From Piper betle (taxonomy: Eukaryota > Streptophyta > Magnoliopsida > Piperales > Piperaceae), in contig JAURVB010012643.1 in assembly GCA_033002965.1 (NCBI GenBank), positions 1-64,000 of the forward strand: a stretch of DNA of 64,000 bases. The letters are read 5' to 3'. The notes under the pieces are model-generated. The model had not been told where the DNA came from. It made no database searches and saw only the letters and a list, made by a program, of their open reading frames with translations. Shown in pieces: positions 1 to 11,660 of the stretch (positions are counted from its first letter, which is position 1; each line of letters starts with the position of its first letter). The position numbers and the translations under genes are program-made.

Positions 1-1600
1 AATATTTTTCCTATGGTTTTCATGTTTCATAGGAATAGAGTGTTAAACCTTACATACTGCACAAAGAATTACGGGAGTTGGTCAAGTGTAGAACCTCTAC
101 TTCCCTTGCTCGATATAACCTGACATAATAGTTAATAGCATCAAAACTCCTTGCCGGAAGACAAAGGGAACCCCTGGCGTGGGACTTCATGGTGGATGGT
201 GACAATCCATGCATGAGGTTATGTATCCAGTTTGCGTCTAGTTAGCATAGTAGGTATTTTACTAATTTATCTTCTATTAATGTATGTTTATTTTCTTGGT
301 CTCAATATGACCTTATCCACCCATCATGTTTGCAAAAACCTTGGCTTTGTCCACGTAAAGAGACGTTTTGAGGCAGGTGCTCCTCCATTGCAGCCATCCA
401 CCATTGGATCTTGCGCTAGTAGTAGGCTAGCTCTACCCTTGTCCTCCATCGAAAAGTCTCGCTGCTGTTGACTATTATGTTGGGTTTTATGGGGCACGGG
501 GCATATAGCTTCTTCTTCACTTAGCCAGCGTCCTTAGCAATCCATTACCATAAGTCTTATTATTGACTCTCGATTGTTTAACTCTAGTTCTCTTAAAGAT
601 TGTTGGTTTTTTTGCGTATTAGCTAGGTTTCCCTCGTCATTGTCCGTTTCCCTACAAGCTAAATGTTAATAGCTCTTGATTTGTCCTAGAAGCATTTCAT
701 GATTCCATAAGCTTTTTTAGTTGTAGCCAACTGCTTGGAACTTAATTCTAATGATATTGATTCTTCATTGTCTACATCATCAAAGTTAACGAGTTGACTT
801 GAGAAATATATAGTTGAAGCTGATAAGTATCAAAAAACTATGGATGAAATAAATGTTAAGATGGGAGAGCTAGTTGATGTAATGCAAAGTGATGATAGTG
901 TCATTGAAGTCTGAGAACTTGTTGAAGCAAGCATCTTAAGGTACTTAAAGAACAGGCCATAGATTGTGCCTTGGAATAGTACATCGAAAATGTTGATAAA
1001 AGTATGTTCTTCATTGCGATGGCTGTTAGTGTTAAGGTGCTTTTTATCTACTAACGTGCTTTTAAGTTTATAGTTAATGGTGACGCATAGCTTATGATTA
1101 GTAATATACAGTATGAATTTAATTAGAATAAATTAGAAGTTACGGTGTATAATTTTCATGTGGGTGCTCACACACACTTTGCATTTGTAAGTGGTGTCTA
1201 TTATGTTTTAGTAGTGTTACATGTCATGTTCTTTTATATTCTATTTATCTTTTAATATTTAGCCTTTAGACAAAAATATTTACTTGTAAATGATACTTTA
1301 ATATACTGACCAAAATTCAGCAAGTGTGACTTGATTCAGTGGTCAGTCAACTCCAAAAATTCAGCAAGTTTTATCAATTTACTCTTCGAACATAGTCATA
1401 AATGATACGAAAAATATATTTTTTCTTTTGGATTAATTAAATTTATAGTTTTAAGTAATGTAAATCACCATATAGCAATTTGAAGTGTCACAAGAACAAT
1501 GTAAATGACTCCAAATCTTTCAAGTTTTTAAACGATATGATAAACCAGACAATACACCACATCACTCCTAGAAGTAATCTCTAGAGAATGGAATTCACCA
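1..1600. other. Left-edge intergenic DNA with a possible coding relic
   Basis: No intact gene is visible. From about 779 to 1040 on the plus strand the sequence translates into a lysine- and glutamate-rich stretch (for example MDEINVKMGELVDVMQSDD, starting near 842) that continues only by changing frame and is broken by stops. It therefore looks like the remains of a coding exon of unknown family. The short ORF at 232-471 has no recognisable domain and I do not count it as a gene. The rest is AT-rich DNA without clear repeats. Confidence 0.3.
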
Positions 1601-1627
1601 TTTTATTTTGTCATATTAAAAGAAATT

Positions 1628-2461
1628 TTAGTTTTTCCTTGAATACGCATTGACAATCCTCCTAAACAATGTTGGAGAGACCAAAACATGGCCTTGGGTT
1701 ACACCTTGCCCAGTAGTTGATCTTGGAACCTTGAACTTGATTTTCATGCCAATGGTTCTTTTAATTCTTAAACCTACTTGTGGTTTTTCAATCATCCCAA
1801 TAATCACCTGTTGGAGGAGCAGCCTCACTTCCTTGTCGGCAGGAAGACGCTCAATCGCCGCCATCAAGGCTTCAACCGGAAATTCAACATCAAGCTCCGA
1901 CTCCACCCTTACAACAGCATCATACAAGCAGATTGAAAGAGCATCACTCCCAGCAGACGCCTCCGGATACGGCACACTGGAGAAAACAATCCGTTCGGCG
2001 ATGGCCATCTTCTCCGAAGAACCAATCGTCGAATCCTCATCAACGGCTGCAATGACAAATTCCATGAGTTGAAGGCTAGACTTTTCATCAGATTGGATGA
2101 ACTTTACCAGTGCAGCTTCAATGGCCTTGGTGAATGCTGCATCAATTGAAGCCTCATCAAGAGGTATAGAATTTGTTGGGTTGGTTGCTTTTGCATAGAT
2201 TTGCATTAGCAACTCCCTTGGAGAAGGGGAGAGGCTGCCGAATTGCTCCTCTAGTTCCTTTGCTGCTTGGCCCAAAGACTTTCTGAGAACATCATCGACC
2301 TGATCGTCTTTTTCGGGTGCGATGAGGTACTCGTACTCTGCTTCGTCGAATATATTATCATCTGCTGCCCATGTACTGAAATCAACAGATTGAGGAGCGA
2401 AGAATGCTATGAACGAATTCACAGCATCGTATTTCGATGTTTGCGAGGGGCCGATCACCAT
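1628..2461 (-). CDS. Unknown 277-aa single-exon protein
   Basis: This is an uninterrupted 277-codon frame that I do not recognise. The N-terminal third is strongly acidic (DDNIFDEAEYEYL near residues 35-47). The middle is rich in Ala, Glu and Leu and probably helical. The C-terminal 50 residues are basic (IKRTIGMKIKFKV and a final RKN). There is no signal peptide or membrane segment. Its coding region is richer in GC than the AT-rich flanks and it has no stop over 834 bp, which supports a real gene rather than chance. The ATG at 2461 is the first in frame after upstream non-coding sequence. A partial copy of its last 38 or so codons lies upstream at 2698-2822, which shows that this coding end has been duplicated locally. 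Function is unknown; an intronless retrocopy or a lineage-specific gene are both possible. Confidence 0.6.
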   Translation of the reverse strand: MVIGPSQTSKYDAVNSFIAFFAPQSVDFSTWAADDNIFDEAEYEYLIAPEKDDQVDDVLRKSLGQAAKELEEQFGSLSPSPRELLMQIYAKATNPTNSIPLDEASIDAAFTKAIEAALVKFIQSDEKSSLQLMEFVIAAVDEDSTIGSSEKMAIAERIVFSSVPYPEASAGSDALSICLYDAVVRVESELDVEFPVEALMAAIERLPADKEVRLLLQQVIIGMIEKPQVGLRIKRTIGMKIKFKVPRSTTGQGVTQGHVLVSPTLFRRIVNAYSRKN

Positions 2462-2697
2462 GGGAGGCTGTAAGGGGGCTGATGACTTTGAAGACCTAAG
2501 AATGAATCAATATAAAGGGGCTGATGACTTCGAAGAATAGAGTGCCTAAGTTTAATAAATTCCACATTTGTATCAAACAAGATGGTTTACATTAATTGCT
2601 TATGGGCTTACATAAAGTGAGAAGGCATCAATCTCACCTTACTATTAACTAGAAATCTCTACAAGTCGAGTCATAATTGTCATCTTAATTTTAACTA

Positions 2698-2822
2698 AGC
2701 TCCCCATTTCTTCCTTAATAATCTATCGGGCATTCTCTTGATTAAGGATGGTGAGATATTGACATCGTCTTTATGGGCTTCACCTTGCCTACCAGCTCCT
2801 CGCACCTTGAACTTGATTTTTA
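2698..2822 (-). pseudogene. Truncated duplicate of the 3' end of the 277-aa gene
   Basis: Read on the minus strand, this segment begins KIKFKV and ends in a basic tail before a stop. It matches the start of the C-terminal tail of the neighbouring 277-aa protein, including a 17-bp identical run (AAAATCAAGTTCAAGGT) and the later match ISPSL against VSPTL. Nothing matching the rest of the gene precedes it; upstream the frame runs into AT-rich sequence. It is therefore a partial tandem duplication or the last exon of a decayed paralogue. Confidence 0.55.
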
Positions 2823-3121
2823 AAAATAACTTATTTAATTGAAATAATAAAGTAATATGAAATATCTCCTGTATAAATAAAACCACAAATTGGACCATGA
2901 GAATTATCTCATACAAGTAATTTAAAATGTTCTGCAACATGTGTCTCATTCTAACTAACATATTTATGAAGTGAGAGGTATCATTTAAAGTAACATCTTT
3001 TAATTTAATAATTTTTTTGTTGCTAAGAATCATAACCTTTATTTAGTAAATTAAAAATTAAACAATAATTTCTAACATCTCTCACTCGTACATTATAGGC
3101 GAATAAGTTGTTTATCATGAG

Positions 3122-3701
3122 TAGGGGTGCTTAATTGAGTCGAGCGAGCCAATCTCAACTTGTGATTCGAATTCGACTCGAATAGTTTAAAACTCGTTTG
3201 AACTCGACTCGAGATCAAACGAGTTTTGAACATAAATGTTCGAGTTTGACTCAAATATATTTTATGTGTTCGAGCTTGACTCGAGCTCGAATACACTTAA
3301 ACTGTATAATTTTCTCGGATTCGAACCCACAGCTCAAAATCTGCTCGAATTAAAAGTCAAAAATACCTCACTTAAAAAATACAATCAATGTGGATTGAAC
3401 CCACAACTTAAATACTTACCATCTCAACTATCTCACTTCTTTGTTATTATATTATGTGTGTATATATATATATATATAATAAACTATATTATTATATTAT
3501 TTTATCGAGTCAGGCTACAAGTCGAGTTTGAATCGTGTTCGAGTTATAACAGAGTCGAAGTCGAGTCAAACATCGACCTTGTTCAAGCTCGTTTTGTAAG
3601 ATTCGAGTTCGAGTTCGAACATTTAAATGCGAATTTCGAGTCAAATCAAACCGATCCGAACGCTAAATGCTATGAGCTGGCTCACTTAATTAGCAACGCT
3701 A
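3122..3701. mobile_element. Non-autonomous hAT-type element (TAGGGGTG family)
   Basis: The 580-bp element begins TAGGGGTGCTTAATTGAG and ends with a diverged inverted copy (reverse complement TAGCGTTGCTAATTAAGTGAG without one base). It is flanked by ATCATGAG (3114-3121) and ATCGTGAG (3702-3709), which match at 7 of 8 positions as expected for a hAT 8-bp target duplication. The interior is packed with TCGAGTTCGAG-like subterminal repeats and an AT dinucleotide run near 3460. It encodes no transposase; the ORFs at 3093-3296 and 3236-3739 are by-products of the repeats. Confidence 0.7.
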
Positions 3702-3709
3702 ATCGTGAG

Positions 3710-5375
3710 TTTATAGCCAAACACAATTTCTACGTTTAATTCCCATGATGACTAGGAAATTAGGCCTCTGGTCCAGATAAAATTCTAAATTGAAAATTAT
3801 TTAATTTTGCCAAGTTAGACCAGACCATTAAGAATTATCTTATACGAACAATTAAAATCGTTTTGTAACACATATCTTGTACTAACCAGACATGTATATT
3901 TATAAAGAGTGAGTAGGTAATCTATTAGTAACATTTGTTTAATAACTTCTAATCAGAGGTTAATTTTAAGAGAATGACTACCTTTTATAAATAAATAATA
4001 ATTTCTAATAATTTTCATATCGGGAGTCATAGCTAGCTCTGGGAAGCCTTGCTATACAACAGAAATCTTTCAAGAGCTGAGATAACCGGCTGCTATAAAT
4101 TGATGAGAATATGTTTGGCAAGATCCAGCCAGGGTATTGATCAGATCAATGCTCTACAACAAATCTTACAGCTGGAATGCAGAGATTGTTTGATCTCACG
4201 TACAGACATTCTGAATAAATAGGGATTGAGTTCTCTGTCCTCTTTCCACCTCAAGGCGGATGCATGAATTTTCTTCCCTACCATTGCAAACTGAGAGAAG
4301 TCTTCTCCATAACCCGGATACAGTAGTTCTGGGCACCTTCTTCCTCGTTAAAAGCCTCAATGATTTCATTTCAAAAAACAAAGAAAAAAATACCTTATTG
4401 TTGTTAAAAATGTTTTAACTCAGCAAAACCCACAAAAAATGCAAGGGTTAACTTGAAAAAGACGTCTAAGCTAGAGCAAAGATTTGTCATTTATCATCAA
4501 AAGGATCTTAATTTAAGATTTGTGTCCCTAACAACTTTTTAAGTATCAGTTGGGAGAAAATGAAGAAAAATTATTGTAAAATGCCAACTATATTACAATG
4601 TGTCATTTAACATAGGCACATGAACGCCAACAAAAACACCCGCAAAAAAAAGTTAACAGCACAACTAAATCATCTATTTTCGTGAAAGAATTATCTATTT
4701 ATCAAAAATATAATTACGAATATTTCTTGGAGTAAAAAAATTACCCACTTTTCATAAGATAAGGTTAGTAACTTTAAAAGGTGAATTCTTGTAAACCGCA
4801 TGGATAGAAATGTGTGCTTGCCAGCCGCCGCCGCCTCCGGCGGGTTATGCTTCTCGTTTCTAGGCGTTTAATCGTCATAGCCATGAAGAAGTTTCGACGA
4901 TGATTTTGTGGAAATATAAAGTCCTTTCTTTGACAATTATCTTCTTCTGGTTTTTTCATACTGGGCATTTTGTTTTGGTTACTCTATTGTTTCTTCTTGT
5001 TCTTAGTTTTTTATACATTTCTTTAGTACCTAAATCAAATTTTCTGAAACATAACTAATTTTGGATAATGTAGTGGAGAACGTTCAAATTTTCTGAAACA
5101 ATTAATACCTCCTTATTTGATAACGTGGGTGGAGACCGTTGAGTGTGGAACGTACATATAGCATGATTCTCTACCCTTAAACACCACAAAAAGAATGGAT
5201 ATTTTTGTAATATGCTATTGACTAGGCAAGTTAAAATACCTTACTACCCTCCCAAGTAAATATTAATAACAAAATTTGAAAAAAATAGTAAATAATAGTA
5301 GCAACTTCACAACAGTGGCGTCGATAAAATGGTATATATGCTGGTGCAACAAATGGTACATATGGTGGTGCAAAT
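3710..5375. other. Intergenic DNA, no gene recognised
   Basis: This is AT-rich sequence between the small element and the 3' end of the methionine aminopeptidase gene. ORFs of 61-64 codons at 4196-4381 and 4774-4968 have no recognisable domain. The 3' untranslated region of the aminopeptidase should occupy the right end. Confidence 0.4.
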
Positions 5376-8300
5376 TTAGCACTTGGTTAATATTTCAGCC
5401 CCCTTTTCCGTAATCAATATAGTGTGCTCAAATTGAGCGGACAAGCTACCATCTTTGGTAACAACTGTCCAATTGTCGTCCCACATGACCGGATGTATAC
5501 TACCAATCGTCAACATTGGTTCTGCAAAATTATGAACCAAAAAAGAAAAAGAAAAAGATGAAGATCAATAAGATTTTAAGAAAAAAAGGTGCACAATTAG
5601 CCATATTCAAATTCGGGTGTACCTATGGTAAATGTTTGGCCCAGCATCATGCGACCAATATCATTGTTTCCTATGTTAAAAAAATCCAATGAAGGCCTTT
5701 ATAAGCATGAATTGTTTGTTATAACCTGTTTTTTGAGCATTTAACTTTACGAATCAAAAAGTAGCACCCAAGAATCCAGAAGACCAAATCTACAAGGACA
5801 TTTAATTTTACCTCAAAACAAGCAAAAGCACAAGAAAGAACTTCAAGAACACTTACTATAGTGAAGAACAACTGGATCAGCATGAAAAACTCGTCCTACA
5901 CCATGGCCTACAAATTGCCGTACAACGCCATAACCGAACTTATCTGCATGTTCACTTCCAATTATCGCATAGGTAAGACTTAGCTCATATGCATGTAAAA
6001 TCATTGGCCAAAGGCCACTCATATACTACAGGCTTGATAAATAAGCAATAAATAGAGAGGGAAAAGCAAGATAATAGACTAGAATCTAATAAGAAAACAT
6101 ACTGTATTGTTCTTCCAATTCTTTTCAACTCCACTCCCGGTGCACAGATGGAAATTGCCTTATATAAACATTCTTTTGTCACCTGTAAGATCAGATAGAA
6201 CAGCAGACAAATGAGAAGTACTTTGATTTTCTTAAGTTCAGAAACTAATTTGCCCACAGTACATAATCTGTAGTACCTATTTGTAGACAGCGCATGATAA
6301 TCAATAGCAAAAGATGAAGAAAAGGATTACATTTAGATTTAGGAGATATGGAAGGAAAACATCCATAAACATTTTTTTCCATGGTAACCCAATAGTACAC
6401 ACTAATTTGAGTCATCATCATACAAAAATGGGGATAACTCATAATTAAAGAAATAAATACAATAAAATAATTCCGACGTGTAGAACATGAGAGGGAGCAA
6501 AAGTGCTACTCCCATAATGGTTAGCAAATTTTAAAGTTAGTAGCATAGAAAACAATGTGTGATTATTCAAGAATATATTATAGACCAGAGCTATTTCTCG
6601 GGCTGCTGACATTTTGGGCATCAGCAGTGAAGCTTCTAAGTTTCAACTGCCTTCAGGAACCAAAATCTAGTCCAACTCCAGCAATGGAATTGAATATGAA
6701 TACTTAAAATTTAAACAAACTGTTTAATCATCATCGTTATCCTTACCTGGAGTTGGCAGCAAAATAAAAATTATTTTATTAATTTACATACCCCTACTAG
6801 CAGTAATGAGCAATGTTACAAGTTAAACTGAAACAAAAATAACATAAAACACGGAATTCCTAAATCCACAGATTTATAAGTTTATCACAAAAATTTTAAA
6901 TTAATAATAATTAGATACATACTTCAACAAGATTTTTCGCATCTTCGCAAACATCTCCACAAAAGAAAGTTGCTGATGTATCACCATGATAACCCTACAA
7001 TAAATTTTTGCAAATCAGAAGCCAAGAATTTGACTGAGGCCATAAATTGTTTTATCAAAAGCAAGAAAGAATGTTCATATCCAAAAAACATACACAAATG
7101 AAAGCAATGAAAACAAGAAAATACATGCTCAGTTAATATCAAATTGCTAATTTCAATTAAAACTATTAATTGGGATGGTGAAAGTATAATTAAAAATGAA
7201 TTAAAAGTAAAAAAACTACATGCTTCTTTATTTCAATAACGAAAATGATACAATTTCAAGATACGGACTAAGAATGAAGCCTACAATCATCAAATAGGTA
7301 CGAATTGGATGAAAAAAAACGGATTTAGGAGGTAGAATTAGGAGAAAGAAGGAAAAGATAATAACAAACAACTAAAACAAGCTCCATTTTCATCACAAAC
7401 TGATGTTCTCCCCAAGGGAGGGGTCAGCTTCTTTTACAGATTTCATAAGCTTTCAAACTTATTAAAAAAAAACCATATAATCCCTCAGATTAAAAAAACC
7501 TTCCCAACTAAGAAAACCTTCTTTGCTGGGAAAATCTACCTATAAAGCAAGTAAATAAAATAACACTACTTTGGTAAGCAACAAACAAACCTCAAAAATA
7601 ACTTTTAAGATGTCATTAAACATACATAAAACTTTGTACTGCTACAGAGAACATATCAAAGAAAATTGGATTAAGCATATAGTTGTTTTCACTTGGCAAC
7701 CTAATAATCACTCATCAGTTATATTTCAGATATTTTATGTACACAAAACATATTATTAGGACCTACAGCTAAAGCCACAAATACCAATAACTAAATACAC
7801 TTATTACCTGCTCTATTGTATCCACAAAGAAAGGATCGAATAGCAAAGGAAAGATGGCATAGTAGAGATACGAAGAAGAAAAACATACATTTAAATAAAC
7901 AGTGACATCAATGTTAATTATGTCTCCATCCTGCAATGCAAAACAAAGCAAGTTAATATATGTGCAAAATGGAATAAATATAGGTTTTACAATTAATGAA
8001 TAGACAGGCTGATTTCAGGTCAAACCTCAAGTGCACGAGAATCAGGAATTCCATGACAAATACACTCATTTATGGATGTACAGACACTTTTTGGAAAGCC
8101 CCCATATCCAAGAGGAGAAGGATAAGCACCATTGTCAATAATCATCTGGTGAACTTCCTTATCAATCTCATCTGTTGTCACACCTGACTGCCAATAGAAG
8201 TCAGTAGTTAAACTCAAACAATTGCTACACAATATATAAAACGCAAAATGAAGGAATTAATATTTCAACTAGTGTTGAGGTCAACAGAATTATGAAATAA

Positions 8301-9597
8301 CATTTAACTTCAATGATGAACTCTAGGAAAAGGAAAATTACTTTGACCAAGGTCCCAGCATATTCTAGAACTTGAGCAGCAAGCTTTCCTGATGCTCTCA
8401 TACACTCTATTCCTTTTTCATCATGTACTTCAGGTCCACTGGCGATCCCAGGAGGTTTACTAAAATTAACATATGGAGGTTTCATTATAGATTCTGGAAC
8501 TGGTAGACGAGGAGAAACTTCACCTGGTCTTAAGGGTTTGCAATTACCATTTATAAGATCAACATCATTATTCCTGAAAAGAAAAAGGTTAAAATCAAAC
8601 AGAAACAGGCCACCTATTTCACTTCGACAACAAGCCACATTTGTTATGTAAACCAAGAACTACCCTGTTAGGCCTCTCTCTGACCAACTGCAACTCTGAA
8701 CCAAAAGACATGAGTTGAGGCTAAACATATGATTAATTTGCTCATTAGAACATAAGAAATCACCCGAGATACAATTAAATTCTTATTGCTCATCAAAAGA
8801 AGGAACCACAAAATAGAAGGTGATTATGGACTCGTAAATATTTCTTCACAGTAGATTACATTTTTATATGCATCGCAAGATTGGAAGCACGGCATAAACA
8901 TAGATATCCATGTAGATCAGTATGGCCAAGGTTTTTGTTAGAAAGCCTAGACTAGCTGCACAGCTGCTTTGACAATATCACAACTACATAAACTAATAAG
9001 CAGAAAATCCTATTACCCACAATCATCATGCAAATAGTCGTAAGCCACACATCGCAGTAATGAACGCCGCATTTATACAATATAGAATTAGCACCCAACA
9101 TTCTTCCACTTTCAAATGCAATTCTTATATAGAAAACCTAGTTAGGTTCCTCCTCAAACTACCTCTCACTTGAATAGCCAAATGAGAAAAACAATACATG
9201 ATAAGTCACAGATTTTAGTGCAATTACCTTCTTTTGAACAAAATATCAGCGAATGACTTTGACAAACGCATAGACACATGACTTCTACCTACACAAATGG
9301 AGAAACCAACATTATTTAGCAGTGCCAATCGAACAAGACCCAACAAAATTCAATTTCACAGCGACCTACTTGGCAACAAACAAGGAAAAAGGCCTTCAAA
9401 GAACATGGGTTGGGCTTTGAAACTGATACAAGCTAACTAAATAAAAACAACTCTGTAAGCATGGGGAGCAAGAGCAGACCTGGGCAGTAGGCGAAAAGGG
9501 AGTGCAGATGGCGAGGAGGAGGAGGGAAGCGATCACCAACAAGGGACGAGAGGAGACGATGTTGGAGGGAGAGGGAAGGTGCGGCCATGGGAGCCAT
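5376..9597 (-). CDS. MAP1D: Methionine aminopeptidase 1D, chloroplast/mitochondrial
   Basis: The enzyme removes the initiator Met from nascent proteins in plastids and mitochondria and is a type I metalloprotease. Ten exons join without a break: 9480-9597, 9228-9288, 8342-8573, 8026-8187, 7889-7930, 6923-6994, 6103-6182, 5857-5954, 5623-5670 and 5376-5521. They give 352 residues, normal for this family. Residues 1 to about 90 are Ser/Arg/Leu-rich with few acids, as in a transit peptide. The five-ligand pattern is complete: Asp199 (NIDV), Asp210 (HGDTSATF), His273 (VGHGVG), Glu305 (TIEPML) and Glu336 (QFEHT), with substrate-binding His182 (CICHGIP). Spacings of 11, 63, 32 and 31 residues follow the E. 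coli enzyme closely and confirm the splice model. The ATG at 9597 precedes a second in-frame ATG three codons on. No frame defects were seen. Confidence 0.95.
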
Positions 9598-9599
9598 GG

Positions 9600-11660
9600 C
9601 TGTGACGTTTTGGAGGTGCTTCCAAATTCTTATCTCTCAGCCTAAATGAGTGAGCGAGTAAGGAAAATGTTTTATTCTGCATGGAGAAAAGTTTGTATTA
9701 GGTTTTCTTATGGGCCTGGGCCGTGCATAAAAAAAGTCAAATCCTTTTTTTTTTTAAAATAATGGCCGTGGACTTTTCAGTGTAGAAAGTATATGCGGTC
9801 GTGGAGTGGCCAGAGCTTGGCTTATTTGTCATAGACATATATCCGTAGGAGGGAGTGGAAAAATTGTGTATATGTAATATTTTTTATTGATTTATATTTT
9901 TGTAATATTTTATAAATGTTATAAAAATAATAATTATTATCCAAATTGAAATTACTACTAATGAGATTTGATAAACTTTCTAATAGTCATAAATGCACAT
10001 TGCACAATAAATATAAAAAATAAAAAAATTTATAAACTAGAGTTCTCACGAATGACATTTGTACTTGTTGAGTGTTGCTTGAAACAAGGGGAACTCCATA
10101 AAGTGATAAAGTGTTCCTGTATGGGTTTTGGTTTTGTAGGTTTCTTTAGTACAACTGCACTCTAAGGATTGTTAGGTTATATGTTAGCGTATTGGGTGAG
10201 ATGATGATTCGTAAATGAAGGAGTGTCCTTCCTGGCTACGGACAACCCGTTGTGCCATTTTGGTTTCTTGCCAAGATAACCCTGCCACTCTATTTCAAGC
10301 ATAGACTCACTTATGTGCTTAGGGAGAACTCGTCATTAGCATGGAGGTTGGTCACCTGGTAATATAAATAATTTTAGGTTCATATTTAAGTCTGCATTTC
10401 CTAATCATTTTAGTTTCTTTATTTTTGTTAAAGTTGTCGATGGACATTTCATAATATTTTTTACTTAGAAACACAATTACCATTGATGTCATCCACTCGT
10501 CCATTTGTGTTATTCTGCATCAATGGCATTTATTTCTCATGTATTTTGTATTTTTTTATAAACTAATTATTTATTGCCCAGAAAATATGGGTTCAATTTT
10601 ACGTTGTTGTACAATTATAAATGATATTTGCTTTTGTTAATTTTTGTAATTTTATGTATTTTTTAATCATTTGTTAATTGGATTATAAGAGATCATATTT
10701 TATTGTAAGTTTATATTTTGTAATGGTTATTATGGATTATACGAGAAAAGAACATAATATTTTATTTTAAAAAATTATGCCCACTTAAAAAACTTAATTT
10801 ATGTAATATATTTTCATTGAGTTATATTTTCATAATATTTTAAAAATATCATAAAATTTTATAATTGTCTTTTTAATTTATTGTTTTATTTATCTATATA
10901 ATTTTTGAATTGTCGAACCTGCTAAATTGGTGAAAATGAAAGATATAGTTCATATAAACTATATAAAGTGTAACTCATTTATAAGAATCTCATACTGGAT
11001 ATATTTAATAATGTCTTCAACACAATGACTATATTAGCATTTTAATCACTTAATATATAAATGGCATAGATGATTTAACCGTCTCACTACTGGACATTAA
11101 GAACCAACATATCCTTGTATTGCGGCACGTATACCCAGATTAGAACTCCTTGTAGAGAATGAATTGTGTACTCACATATTTAAAAGAGAAAGTTATATGA
11201 GTCAGGCTCTTCTAAACCGTTCAATCTCATATATAGCTAAGATGTGGAAATAGTAATTACCATCGTTCATATAATCCTAGCTTAAATAAGTTGGGCTCGG
11301 ATACTTATACATACGAATCATTGCTCGTATAACCGTTTCCTATTTAAAAAGCTGTTATATCCTCAAATTTTGAGCCGAACTGGTCATTGACAATTGGTAT
11401 TAGGTCGATGATATGACTCAGAAACTTGGTTAAAAAACAAAGGCAGACTGGTGAGTCTTTACATATTAAGTCAATAATGTGCAATGTTTAAGATGTTAAA
11501 TATTGTTAATTAGCATTAAATCAGGGTTTTATAGACAAATAAACGTAAAATATATTATTATATTAAAAATATTCTGTTTGCAATCTTTATTTTATTATTT
11601 TATTGAGATTGGATGGAACCTACTTGTTATTGCTTTGATGAAAGGATTTATGGGCTTTTG
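9600..11660. other. Intergenic DNA, promoter side of MAP1D
   Basis: The first 150 bases or so upstream of the aminopeptidase start should hold its promoter and 5' UTR. The rest is very AT-rich sequence with no gene, clear repeat or RNA gene that I can recognise. The short ORF at 9968-10165 has no recognisable domain. Confidence 0.4.

Noticed and set aside
1650..2072. 140-codon plus-strand ORF opposite the 277-aa gene
   Set aside because: It is the complement of a longer, more protein-like frame and has no features of its own.
3236..3739. 167-codon ORF on the plus strand
   Set aside because: It runs through the small hAT element, and its composition reflects TCGAGTT repeats and an AT run.
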